Positions 7,343-14,678 of a stretch of 14,766 nucleotides of DNA are shown piece by piece. Numbering within the stretch: the stretch's first letter is position 1; each line of letters starts with the position of its first letter. This DNA comes from Leptolyngbya sp. SIO4C1 (GTDB taxonomy: Bacteria > Cyanobacteriota > Cyanobacteriia > Phormidesmidales > Phormidesmidaceae), in contig JAAHIA010000078.1 in assembly GCA_010671975.1 (NCBI GenBank), forward strand, positions 1 to 14,766, in the 5' to 3' direction. The notes under the pieces are model-generated. The model was not told the DNA's origin and searched no databases. It worked only from the letters and a program-made list of their open reading frames with translations. Made by a program: the position numbers and the translations under genes.

Positions 7343-7350
7343 GCGATCGC
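7343..7350. repeat. HIP1 octamer (intergenic copy; 16 copies in the window)
   Basis: GCGATCGC just after the thioesterase stop. Other copies start at 845, 1064, 2692, 3219, 3338, 3935, 4852, 8412, 9630, 10372, 10564, 11552, 12512, 12860 and 13416. HIP1 is a palindrome greatly over-represented in many cyanobacterial genomes. Only this copy and the one at 9630 lie outside genes. The remaining 70 bp before the next ATG show no terminator or clear promoter. Confidence 0.95.
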
Positions 7351-7418
7351 ACAGGCGGCCATTCCCACCTCGCGGTAGGATTGCTTACATCGCATCCACT
7401 AGAGCTGCCTGAACCCTC

Positions 7419-9119
7419 ATGCCAAATCGACAGATTGCCGGATCTCTGCTCGGTCTTTTGCTCCTGCTTAGCAGCTGTGAACCTGCTACAACGTCTTCTG
7501 ATGCAGCCGATGATGCCACACTCAGGCTGCTCTATTGGCAAGCCCCGACCATCCTTAACCCGCATCTGTCCAATGGGTTCAAAGATGCTGAAGCCAGCCG
7601 CATCACGCTAGAGCCGTTAGCGAGCTTTAATGCCGCAGGCGAACTGATACCGTTTTTGGCGGCTGAGATTCCTTCGGTCGACAATGGTGGCGTGGCCGCC
7701 GACGGCCGCTCGGTGACCTGGAAGCTAAAGCCTGACGTGGTTTGGTCAGATGGCACCCCCTTGACTGCGCAGGATGTGGTCTTTACCTATGAGTTCATTT
7801 CTAATCCAGAGGTAGGCGCTGTGACCGCCGGCACCTATGAAATGATTGAAACGGTAGAAGCGCTAGATGAGCACACGGTCAAAGTCACTTTTAAAGCGCC
7901 AAACCCAGCCTGGTCTATTGTCTTTACCGGCACAGAGGGGATGATCTTGCCAGCCCACGCCTTTGCTGATGTGCCGCTGGCTCGCGACGCTGAAGCCAAC
8001 CTGCAGCCAATTGGCACTGGCCCCTACCGCGTGGTTGAGTTTAGCCCTGGGGACGTGGTGGTCTATGAGCCAAATCCTAACTATCGCGAAGCCGATACGC
8101 TGGCCTTTGACCGGGTAGAACTTAAAGGCGGCGGCGACTCTGCCTCAGCAGCGCGGGCCGTTCTGCAGACTGGAGATGCTGACTTTGCTTATAACGTTCA
8201 GGTCGAAGCGCCGGTGCTGGCGCAGCTCGAATCGGGCGGGCAGGGGCAGGTGGTGGCTAGCTTTGGGGCGCTGGTCGAGCGAATCTTGATTAACTTTACC
8301 GACCCAGATCAGGCAACAGCCAGCGGCGAGCGATCGAGCGTGGAGTTCCCGCATCCCTTTTTGACCGACCCGCAGGTGCGGCAGGCCTTTGACCTGGCAA
8401 TTGATCGCGATGCGATCGCACAGCAGCTCTATGGCCCAGCCGGCCAGGGCACCGCAAATTTTCTGGTGGCGCCTGAAGCGTTTCGTTCAGCCAACGTCGA
8501 TTATGAATACAGCTTAGACAAAGCTGCTGCGCTGCTAGACGAGGCCGGCTGGCGCGATACAGACGGTGACGGTATTCGCGATCAGGCAGGCACCGATCTC
8601 TCGGTGTTGTTTATCACATCGGTCAATCCGCTGCGACAAAAGACCCAGGAGATTGTTAAGCAGTCGCTGCAGCAGCTAGGCGTTGCGGTCGAGCTCAAGA
8701 GTTTGGACCCGTCAATCTACTTTTCCGGCGACCCCAGCAGCACCGACACAGTTGAGCGCTTTTACGCTGACTTGCAGATGTTTACCACCGGCAACACCAA
8801 CCCCGATCCAGGCTCTTACATGAAGACCTACACCTGCGATGAGATTCCGCAGGAAGAAAACAACTGGGCTAAGCAAAACTATTCACGCTACTGCAACCCA
8901 GCCTACGATCAGCTGTGGCAGCGGTCTACAACCGAGCTCGATCCGGCAGCGCGGCAGGCGCTCTTTATTGAGATGAACGATCTGCTGGTCGAAGAAGCGG
9001 CCGTGCTGCCAATTGTGCACCGAGCAGACGTCGACGCTGTGAGCAATCAGCTGGTGGGGGTAGAGCTTACCCCCTGGGACCTACATACGTGGAATATTGC
9101 CGAATGGCGGCGTCCCTAG
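7419..9119 (+). CDS. Peptide-type ABC transporter substrate-binding lipoprotein (SBP_bac_5 family)
   Basis: The 566-residue protein is an extracytoplasmic binding protein of the DppA/OppA/nickel-binding class (solute-binding family 5). The N-terminus has Arg4, a hydrophobic core (6-17) and a good lipobox LSSC ending at Cys20, so it is probably a lipoprotein. Family features include LNPHLSNG (46-53), WKLKPDVVWSDGTPLTAQDVVFTYEF (about 101-126), the PIGTGPYRVVEF segment near 200 and an EAGWRDTDGDGIRD stretch in the C-terminal lobe. Length is normal for the family. Ligand identity cannot be read from the sequence; oligopeptides are the default. No permease or ATPase gene is adjacent, so it is an orphan component or works with a transporter encoded elsewhere. 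The gap from the thioesterase is 79 bp. Its TAG stop lies in a CTAG shared with the opposing gene. Confidence 0.92.
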   Translation: MPNRQIAGSLLGLLLLLSSCEPATTSSDAADDATLRLLYWQAPTILNPHLSNGFKDAEASRITLEPLASFNAAGELIPFLAAEIPSVDNGGVAADGRSVTWKLKPDVVWSDGTPLTAQDVVFTYEFISNPEVGAVTAGTYEMIETVEALDEHTVKVTFKAPNPAWSIVFTGTEGMILPAHAFADVPLARDAEANLQPIGTGPYRVVEFSPGDVVVYEPNPNYREADTLAFDRVELKGGGDSASAARAVLQTGDADFAYNVQVEAPVLAQLESGGQGQVVASFGALVERILINFTDPDQATASGERSSVEFPHPFLTDPQVRQAFDLAIDRDAIAQQLYGPAGQGTANFLVAPEAFRSANVDYEYSLDKAAALLDEAGWRDTDGDGIRDQAGTDLSVLFITSVNPLRQKTQEIVKQSLQQLGVAVELKSLDPSIYFSGDPSSTDTVERFYADLQMFTTGNTNPDPGSYMKTYTCDEIPQEENNWAKQNYSRYCNPAYDQLWQRSTTELDPAARQALFIEMNDLLVEEAAVLPIVHRADVDAVSNQLVGVELTPWDLHTWNIAEWRRP

Positions 9120-9496
9120 CGGCGACGGCGACGCAGTAGAAAGGCACCGGTTGCTAAGGCAGCGAGTCCGGTCACGGGTTCTGGCACCTGCTCCGTCTCC
9201 TGGCTGCTCTGCTGAACAAGGTAGTCGAGGGCCTGCTCGGCTTCAGCCTCAGTCAGCGGTTGTTCAACAGCGATTTGATCGGCAGCTGCTGAGGTTTGAC
9301 TGCTACTACCAGCGGCTGTACTGCTGACAGTTGAAGGCTCGTCGCTAACACCAGTCATGGTGGCCTTTATCCCCTGCGCCACTTCAGGCAGCTGAGACGG
9401 CATCGTAGCGGCATCGGTGTCGGCGTTTTCTTCTGTGCAGGCGGTGGTCAGGAGCAGGAGCGGCAGCAGAAACTTAAAGACAGTTTTGTATGGCAT
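9116..9496 (-). CDS. Small secreted protein with PEP-CTERM sorting tail and lipoprotein-like signal
   Basis: From ATG 9496 the protein has 126 residues. An N-terminal signal (KTVFKFLLPLLLLTTAC, 4-20) ends in Cys20, a lipobox-like context with Thr rather than Leu at -3. The middle (21-100) is a low-complexity acidic, Ser/Thr/Ala-rich region. The C-terminus is a classic PEP-CTERM signal: VPEP (104-107), a hydrophobic helix (109-121) and five arginines (122-126), the type removed by exosortase/cyanoexosortase. The frame is open upstream to 9592, but the segment before ATG 9496 would bury the signal peptide, so the shorter start is preferred. No good ribosome-binding site is visible. The protein probably sits at the cell surface or is released; function is unknown. 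The gene converges on the binding-protein gene with no spacer. Confidence 0.8.
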   Translation of the reverse strand: MPYKTVFKFLLPLLLLTTACTEENADTDAATMPSQLPEVAQGIKATMTGVSDEPSTVSSTAAGSSSQTSAAADQIAVEQPLTEAEAEQALDYLVQQSSQETEQVPEPVTGLAALATGAFLLRRRRR

Positions 9497-9663
9497 AGGT
9501 TTGTTGTGGGTGAAGCGAGATGCGCTTGAAGCGGGCGCTAATTCGATATTCGTCACAACCACGGGTAATTGCCTAGCTTTTTGACAAAACACATCTGAAA
9601 TTAACAGTCGTGAGCGATAAAAGATCGGTGCGATCGCGCTAGCCCCGCGAACTTACGTAGCCT

Positions 9664-9692
9664 TTGACACATCAACACTCATTTTTTACAGA
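9664..9692 (+). promoter_or_regulatory. Candidate rightward promoter upstream of the S9 peptidase
   Basis: A perfect -35 TTGACA (9664-9669) is followed after 17 bases by TACAGA (9687-9692), which matches only three of six -10 positions and lacks the final T. Transcription would start near 9699, within the stem-loop region, and give a leader of about 215 bases before the ATG at 9915. The weak -10 keeps confidence low. Confidence 0.3.
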
Positions 9693-9693
9693 A

Positions 9694-9730
9694 GCTGCAG
9701 ACGGTCATAAGCGACCGAAAAACCTGCAGC
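9694..9730. other. Compound stem-loop in the divergent region
   Basis: GCTGCAG (9694-9700) is exactly complementary to CTGCAGC (9724-9730). Nested inside, CGGTC (9702-9706) pairs with GACCG (9713-9717) around a 6-base loop, leaving an asymmetric A/AAAAAC internal loop. No T-run follows on either strand, so it is not a standard terminator. A second stem, GCGTTTG/CAAACGC (9810-9816/9838-9844), lies 80 bp further right. Together they could form a structured leader or a small RNA, or a DNA-level protein site. Confidence 0.4.
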
Positions 9731-9914
9731 GCTAACTTTTGCCGACTGACCAGGTACGAGAAAACTGCGCGGTTCCTAGCGTTCGATGAGCAGCTGTACG
9801 GATAAATCTGCGTTTGAGAAAAATTTATGAAGCCCCGCAAACGCTCCGGTCGCTGCGAAAACGCTGGCTGCGGCTTATGCTGAAACGGTACGCAATGGTT
9901 GAGCCAAAAAATTG

Positions 9915-11828
9915 ATGGTGACAGCAGCTTATGGGACGTGGAAATCGCCAATTACCTCAGATTTGATCGTGTCTAGCTCGATTCGTTTGGGCGGCATTCG
10001 CCTAGATGCTGGCGATATCTACTGGGGAGAACTGCGGCCGACTGAGGGCGGTCGCACCGTAGTTGTGCGTCAGGGGCTAACCGGGCAGCCAGTCGATTTG
10101 ATACCGGCCCCGCTGAATGCGAGATCGCGCGTGCATGAGTACGGCGGCGGGGCCTACTGGATCGATCGCGGTGAGCTGTTTTTCGTAAACTTTATGGATC
10201 AGCGGCTCTACCGGCAGCGCAGCGGCGAGTCGGCCGAGCCGATTACGCCAGAAGTCGCCTGGCGCTATGCTGACGGCATCGTAGACCGAGCCCGCAACCG
10301 AATCATCTGCGTGCGCGAAGACCACACCCAGTCGGATCGCGAGGCGGTGAATACCATTGTTGCGATCGCGCTCAACAGCCAGGAGCAGACGGTGCTAGTC
10401 TCCGGCAGCGACTTCTATTCCACGCCGCGCCTGAGCGGCGACGGCACGCGGCTTGTCTGGCTCAGCTGGAATCATCCCAATATGCCCTGGGACGGCACCG
10501 AGCTGTGGGTAGCAGAAGTTGCCGAAGATGGCTCACTGGGCACAGCCCAGAAGGTGGCCGGCAGCGATCGCGAGTCGATCTTTCAGCCCGAATGGTCGCC
10601 TGAGGGCACGCTCTACTTCATCAGCGATGCCACTGGCTGGTGGAACCTCTATCGCTGGCGCGACGAGCAGGCCGAACCGCTCTACCCAATCGAGGCCGAA
10701 TTTGGGCAGCCGCAGTGGATTTTTCGCATGTCCACCTACGGTGTTGAGTCAGAGCGCAGCCTGATTTGCACCTATCAGCAAGACGGCGTGCAGCATTTGG
10801 CGCGGTTTGACCTGGTAGAGCGCAGTCTGACGGAGATGTCTACCCCCTACGCCACCGTCAGCGGCCTGCAGGTGGGGCCTGGCTTTGCCGCTTTTATTGG
10901 CGGCTCTCCCACGCAGCCGAGCGCGCTCGTGCGGCTTGACTTAGCAACTGGCGAAATCATGGAGCTGCGCCGCGCTAGCACGCTGACAATCGATCCAGGC
11001 TACCTGTCAGAACCGGAAGTGATTACCTTTCCAACCGAGCAGGGGCTAGACGCTTACGGCATCTACTACCCGCCGAAGAACAAAGACTACACCGCGCCGC
11101 TGCTGGAGCTGCCGCCGCTGCTGGTCAAAACGCACGGTGGCCCGACCGCAGCGACTTCGGCCAACTTCAACCCCGGCATTCAATATTGGACCAGTCGCGG
11201 CATTGCTGTGCTAGATGTCAACTACGGTGGCAGTACCGGCTACGGCCGCGCCTATCGCGAGCGACTGCGGGGCAACTGGGGTGTTGTCGATATCAATGAC
11301 GCGGTCAATGGCGCAAAATATCTGGTGGCGCAGGGCAAAGCCGATCCCGAACGGCTGGTGATCGACGGCGGCAGCGCCGGTGGCTACACAACGCTTAGCG
11401 CCCTCACCTTTCGCGATGTCTTCAAAGCCGGCGCGAGCTACTTCGGCGTTAGCGATATTGCAGCCCTGGCCCGCGATACTCACAAATTCGAGTCGCGCTA
11501 CTTTGAAGGACTGGTTGGCCCCTACCCCGAGCGCCAAGATCTCTACGAAGCGCGATCGCCCATCAACCATGTCGATCAGCTATCTTGTCCGGTCATCTTT
11601 CTGCAGGGCGACGAAGACAAAATTGTGCCGCCCAGCCAGGCTGATCGCATGGTAGACGCGCTGCGCGAGAAAGGGATTCCGGTGGCCTACCTGCTGTTTG
11701 AAGGCGAGCAGCACGGCTTTCGCAAGGCAGAAAATATGAAGCGAGCGCTAGAGGCCGAGCTGTCTTTCTATGCGCAGGTGTTCGGCTTTGAGCTAGCCGA
11801 CGCAATTGAGCCAGTCGAAATTCAATAG
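9915..11828 (+). CDS. S9-family serine peptidase (prolyl oligopeptidase / acylaminoacyl-peptidase-like)
   Basis: From ATG 9915 the protein has 637 residues: an N-terminal beta-propeller-like region (about 1-360) with repeated WSPEG/ISDATG-type strands, then an alpha/beta-hydrolase domain. The catalytic triad is visible: Ser487 in GGSAGGY, Asp568 in QGDEDKIVPP and His600 in GEQHGF. THGGPT (about 407-412) supplies the oxyanion-hole region typical of the family. Such enzymes remove N-terminal residues or dipeptides from short peptides. There is no signal peptide, so it probably acts in the cytosol. A TTG directly before the ATG also lies in frame, but ATG is the better start. The gene precedes ubiD by 50 bp in the same direction, possibly in one transcript. 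Substrate specificity cannot be assigned. Confidence 0.94.
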   Translation: MVTAAYGTWKSPITSDLIVSSSIRLGGIRLDAGDIYWGELRPTEGGRTVVVRQGLTGQPVDLIPAPLNARSRVHEYGGGAYWIDRGELFFVNFMDQRLYRQRSGESAEPITPEVAWRYADGIVDRARNRIICVREDHTQSDREAVNTIVAIALNSQEQTVLVSGSDFYSTPRLSGDGTRLVWLSWNHPNMPWDGTELWVAEVAEDGSLGTAQKVAGSDRESIFQPEWSPEGTLYFISDATGWWNLYRWRDEQAEPLYPIEAEFGQPQWIFRMSTYGVESERSLICTYQQDGVQHLARFDLVERSLTEMSTPYATVSGLQVGPGFAAFIGGSPTQPSALVRLDLATGEIMELRRASTLTIDPGYLSEPEVITFPTEQGLDAYGIYYPPKNKDYTAPLLELPPLLVKTHGGPTAATSANFNPGIQYWTSRGIAVLDVNYGGSTGYGRAYRERLRGNWGVVDINDAVNGAKYLVAQGKADPERLVIDGGSAGGYTTLSALTFRDVFKAGASYFGVSDIAALARDTHKFESRYFEGLVGPYPERQDLYEARSPINHVDQLSCPVIFLQGDEDKIVPPSQADRMVDALREKGIPVAYLLFEGEQHGFRKAENMKRALEAELSFYAQVFGFELADAIEPVEIQ

Positions 11829-11878
11829 AGCGTCCTGCTCAGCGTCATAATAGAGTTAGCGCTTTACATTCCTTAACT

Positions 11879-13390
11879 ATGGCCAGAGACCTGCGAGACT
11901 TCATTCAGCTGATCGAAGAGCGGGGGCAGCTGCGGCGTGTTTCAGCCCTGGTTGACCCTACTTTAGAAATTGCCGAAATCTCGAATCGCCTGCTGCAGAC
12001 CGGTGGACCGGCGCTGCTGTTCGAAAATGTCAAGGGCTCACCCCACCCGGTGCTGGTGAACGGCCTCGGCACCGTCGAGCGCGTCTGCTGGGCGATGAAT
12101 ATGGAAAAGCCTGAAGAGCTAGAGACGCTGGGTCAAAAGCTCGGCATGCTGCAGCAGCCGAAGCCGCCAAAGAAGATTTCACAGGCGATTGAGTTTGGCA
12201 AAGTGCTATTTGACGTGGTCAAGGCCAAACCGATGCGCGACCTGCTGCCGCCCTGTCATCAGGTGGTGCACAAAGGCGATGCGGTAGATCTAAACCAGAT
12301 TCCGATGATTCAGCCCTATTCCAAAGACGGGGGGCGGGTCGTCACCTTTGGTCTGGTGATTACCAAAGACTGCGAGACCGGCACGCCCAATGTCGGCGTC
12401 TATCGGCTGCAGCTGCAGAGCCAGAATACGATGACGGTGCAGTGGCTGTCGGTGCGCGGCGGGGCGCGTCACCTGCGTAAGGCGGCTGAAAATGGCAAGA
12501 AATTGGAAATTGCGATCGCAATCGGCGTCAATCCGCTGATCATCATGGCAGCCGCTACACCCATTCCCGTCGATCTATCCGAATGGCTATTTGCCGGGCT
12601 CTATGGCGGGCAGGGGGTACATCTCGCCAAGTGCAAAACGGTTGATTTAGAGGTCCCCGCGACTTCCGAGTTCGTCATCGAAGGCACCATCACGCCGGGC
12701 GAAGTCGGCACTGACGGTCCCTTTGGCGACCACATGGGCTACTACGGTGGCGTCAACGAGCAGGCTCCGCTGATTCGCGTGCAGTGCGTCACCCATCGCA
12801 AAGACCCGATCTATCTCACCACCTTTAGCGGTCGGCCGCCCAAAGAAGAAGCGATGATTGCGATCGCGCTGAATCGCATTTACACCCCGATTCTGCGGCA
12901 GCAGGTGCCCGAGATTGTCGACTTTTTCCTGCCGATGGAAGCCCTGAGCTACAAGGCTGCGGTGATTTCGATTGACAAAGCCTATCCCGGGCAGGCTCGC
13001 CGCGCGGCGATGGCCTTTTGGACGGCGCTGCCGCAGTTTACTTACACCAAGTTTGTCATCGTCGTCGATAAAGAAATCAACATTCGCGACCCGCGCCAGG
13101 TAATCTGGGCCGTCACCTCTAAAGTAGATCCGGCCCGCGACGTGTTCATCCTGCCCGACAACCCGTTTGACTCGCTCGACTTCGCTAACGAGCGGCTGGG
13201 GCTCGGCGGCAGAATGGGCATTGACGCCACTACTAAGGTCTATCCTGAAAGCGAGCACGAATGGGGCGAAGAACTTAAGTCTGATCCGGACGTCGCGGCG
13301 ATGGTTGAGCGTCGCTGGGCCGAGTACGGGCTCGCCGATCTCGACATGGGCGAAGCCAATCCGAATCTATTTGGCTACGACATCCGCTAA
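11879..13390 (+). CDS. ubiD: UbiD-family prenylated-FMN-dependent decarboxylase
   Basis: The 503-residue protein covers the full UbiD fold. The start, MARDLRDFIQLIEERGQLRRV, fits the family N-terminus (quoted up to residue 20 plus one context residue in the gene). Core motifs are NVGVYRLQLQ (171-180), with the Asn and Arg that bind prenylated FMN and metal, SVRGGARHLRKA (191-202), and the EGTITPGE...DGPFGDHMGYY block (268-289) with acidic residues Glu268, Glu275, Asp279 and Asp284. In cyanobacteria the likely reaction is decarboxylation of the prenylated 4-hydroxybenzoate intermediate of plastoquinone synthesis, using prenyl-FMN made by UbiX. UbiX is not in this window. ATG 11879 lies 50 bp after the S9 gene. 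The TAA stop overlaps the bestrophin ATG (TAATG), so reinitiation or coupling is likely. Another aromatic acid substrate cannot be excluded. Confidence 0.93.
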   Translation: MARDLRDFIQLIEERGQLRRVSALVDPTLEIAEISNRLLQTGGPALLFENVKGSPHPVLVNGLGTVERVCWAMNMEKPEELETLGQKLGMLQQPKPPKKISQAIEFGKVLFDVVKAKPMRDLLPPCHQVVHKGDAVDLNQIPMIQPYSKDGGRVVTFGLVITKDCETGTPNVGVYRLQLQSQNTMTVQWLSVRGGARHLRKAAENGKKLEIAIAIGVNPLIIMAAATPIPVDLSEWLFAGLYGGQGVHLAKCKTVDLEVPATSEFVIEGTITPGEVGTDGPFGDHMGYYGGVNEQAPLIRVQCVTHRKDPIYLTTFSGRPPKEEAMIAIALNRIYTPILRQQVPEIVDFFLPMEALSYKAAVISIDKAYPGQARRAAMAFWTALPQFTYTKFVIVVDKEINIRDPRQVIWAVTSKVDPARDVFILPDNPFDSLDFANERLGLGGRMGIDATTKVYPESEHEWGEELKSDPDVAAMVERRWAEYGLADLDMGEANPNLFGYDIR

Positions 13391-14346
13391 TGCCGCAGAC
13401 CTATACACCGTCGCCGCGATCGCAGCGCATCTGGTTTTCCATGCTGGTTCAGCTACAGGGCTCCGTGATTCCGGCAGTGCTGCCGCGCGTGTTGGTCTGC
13501 GCCGCCTTTGGGCTACTAATCACGATTCTCTATGAGCGCGGCTGGCCGGTCTCGCTACCGACGCTAAGCGGCGTTATTCCTAGCATTGTGCTGGGGCTAC
13601 TGCTAGTGTTTCGCACTAACACCGCCTATGAGCGCTTTTGGGAAGGCCGTAAGCTCTGGGGCATGATGGTCAACGTCTCACGCAACCTGGCTCGGCAGAT
13701 TTGGGTCGCAGTTGAGATCAAAGACGGCTGCTGCGACGATGGCACCTCTCCCGCCGAAAATCGCGCTGCTAAAAGGCAGGCCCTCAAACTCGTTGCTGCC
13801 TTCTCAGTGGCCACTAAGCTCTGGCTGCGCCGCGACCCCGTCGACCCTGAGCTGCAGCCGCTGCTAACGGCCGAGCAATACGACCAGCTGCAAACGATGA
13901 ATCATCCGCCGTTAGAGATTGCCTTTTGGCTGGGCGACTATCTACAGCAGCAGCAAACCAAAGGCTGCATCAACGCCTATCAGCTAATTAAGCTGCAAGA
14001 GCTGCTCGACCTGCTCGTCGATGTGCTGGGCGGTTGCGAGCGCATTTTGAAAACGCCAATTCCGCTCGCCTATTCGATTCACATTAAGCAGCTGCTGCTG
14101 GTCTACTGCTTCACGCTGCCCATCCAAGTCGTTGACCCACTCGGCGACTGGACTGTCCTGACGGTCGGCCTGATCTCCTTTGCAGTCTTCGGCATCGAAG
14201 AAATTGGGATTGAAATTGAAAATCCCTTTGGCCGCGACCCGAATGACCTGCCCTTAGACGATATCTGCAAGACCATGCAGCGCAACATTCACGACCTAAT
14301 GACGCTAACGCCGAGCGTGGATAGAGACACACAGCAGGTTCGCTAG
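13390..14346 (+). CDS. Bestrophin-family membrane channel (UPF0187)
   Basis: A 318-residue integral membrane protein of the bestrophin family. Hydrophobic segments are at about 28-48, 58-74, 232-247 and 255-270. Signature blocks are PSIVLGLLLVFRTNTAYERF (64-83) followed by WEGRKLWG, GCERILKTPIPLAY (215-228), and the conserved end GIEEIGIEIENPFGRD (268-283) followed by NDLPLDDIC. The length is typical of bacterial members. Bestrophins form pentameric ion channels; some bacterial ones conduct cations, while algal thylakoid members are linked to bicarbonate, so the ion carried here is unknown. Its ATG shares one base with the ubiD stop codon (TAATG), implying cotranscription with ubiD. The stop is 4 bp from the end of the convergent 78-residue gene, leaving no room for a terminator. 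Confidence 0.93.
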   Translation: MPQTYTPSPRSQRIWFSMLVQLQGSVIPAVLPRVLVCAAFGLLITILYERGWPVSLPTLSGVIPSIVLGLLLVFRTNTAYERFWEGRKLWGMMVNVSRNLARQIWVAVEIKDGCCDDGTSPAENRAAKRQALKLVAAFSVATKLWLRRDPVDPELQPLLTAEQYDQLQTMNHPPLEIAFWLGDYLQQQQTKGCINAYQLIKLQELLDLLVDVLGGCERILKTPIPLAYSIHIKQLLLVYCFTLPIQVVDPLGDWTVLTVGLISFAVFGIEEIGIEIENPFGRDPNDLPLDDICKTMQRNIHDLMTLTPSVDRDTQQVR

Positions 14347-14350
14347 CTGC

Positions 14351-14587
14351 TCAGCGACGAATCCATTTGGTCAGAATGCGCATCGGCTTACCGCTGGCCG
14401 GATCAATCTGAGCTTTGCTCCAGGCTTGCGGTTCGGCAAAGCCAAGCCGGTAGAGAATGTTGATCACTAGATTAATGCCAGTATTGGAGCCGACAAGAAT
14501 GATGCGTACTGGTTCGCGCGCTGAAGTAGATCCGCTAGATGAACCCGGCGGCGGGCTGTAGGTTTCAGTGTTAGGAATAAACCGCAT
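14351..14587 (-). CDS. Conserved small cyanobacterial protein of unknown function
   Basis: The 78-residue protein starts MRFIPNTETYSPPPG, has a Ser-rich stretch (15-22), and then REPVRIILVGSNTGINLVIN (24-43) leading into ILYRLGFAEPQAWSKAQ, ending ILTKWIRR. I recognise the MRFIP/REPVR-VGS-GFAE-WS pattern from short conserved cyanobacterial hypothetical proteins; no function is known to me. There is no signal peptide or clear membrane helix, though 28-46 is hydrophobic and could be a beta-alpha unit. No Shine-Dalgarno sequence precedes the ATG. It converges on the bestrophin gene with a gap of 4 bp. Confidence 0.75.
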   Translation of the reverse strand: MRFIPNTETYSPPPGSSSGSTSAREPVRIILVGSNTGINLVINILYRLGFAEPQAWSKAQIDPASGKPMRILTKWIRR

Positions 14588-14665
14588 GGCAAGATCGAAA
14601 TTTTTGACATTAGAAGCTGTGCGAAAGGCTATAAACCCCCTTAGTGGTGCAGAAAACTAAGTTGG

Positions 14666-14678
14666 TCTCAGCCTGAGA
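14666..14678. promoter_or_regulatory. 13-bp interrupted palindrome upstream of the 78-residue gene
   Basis: TCTCAG and CTGAGA flank a single C, a perfect 6-bp dyad. It lies about 80 bp upstream of the leftward ATG at 14587 and could be an operator for a dimeric regulator. A 5-bp stem (CTTAG/CTAAG, about 14640-14661) sits beside it. The function is only suggested by symmetry, and it also covers the stop codon of the right-edge frame. Confidence 0.25.

Larger units (their letters stand above)
9497..9914. other. Gene-free divergent region between the PEP-CTERM gene and the S9 peptidase
   Basis: About 418 bp lie between two outward-reading genes. I see one HIP1 site (9630-9637), two exact TTGACA hexamers (9581-9586 and 9664-9669), a compound stem-loop (9694-9730) and a 7-bp stem with a 22-base interval-type loop (9810-9816 with 9838-9844). 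A leftward open frame of 90 codons (9679-9951) was not accepted as a gene: it starts inside the S9 gene, has no recognisable domain and covers these structured elements. Confidence 0.6.

Noticed and set aside
9497..9592. Upstream 32-codon extension of the PEP-CTERM gene
   Set aside because: It would put a polar segment in front of a well-formed signal peptide, which argues for the start at 9496.
9679..9951. Leftward open frame of 90 codons
   Set aside because: It begins inside the S9 peptidase gene on the opposite strand, has no recognisable domain and overlaps the structured elements; more likely chance.
12647..13258. Leftward open frame of 203 codons
   Set aside because: It lies wholly inside ubiD on the opposite strand; long antisense frames are expected in G+C-rich coding DNA, and the translation shows no domain.
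845..13423. Repeated GCGATCGC as a local array or CRISPR-like element
   Set aside because: The copies are dispersed singly, mostly within genes, as expected for HIP1; no regular spacing or repeat-spacer pattern exists.
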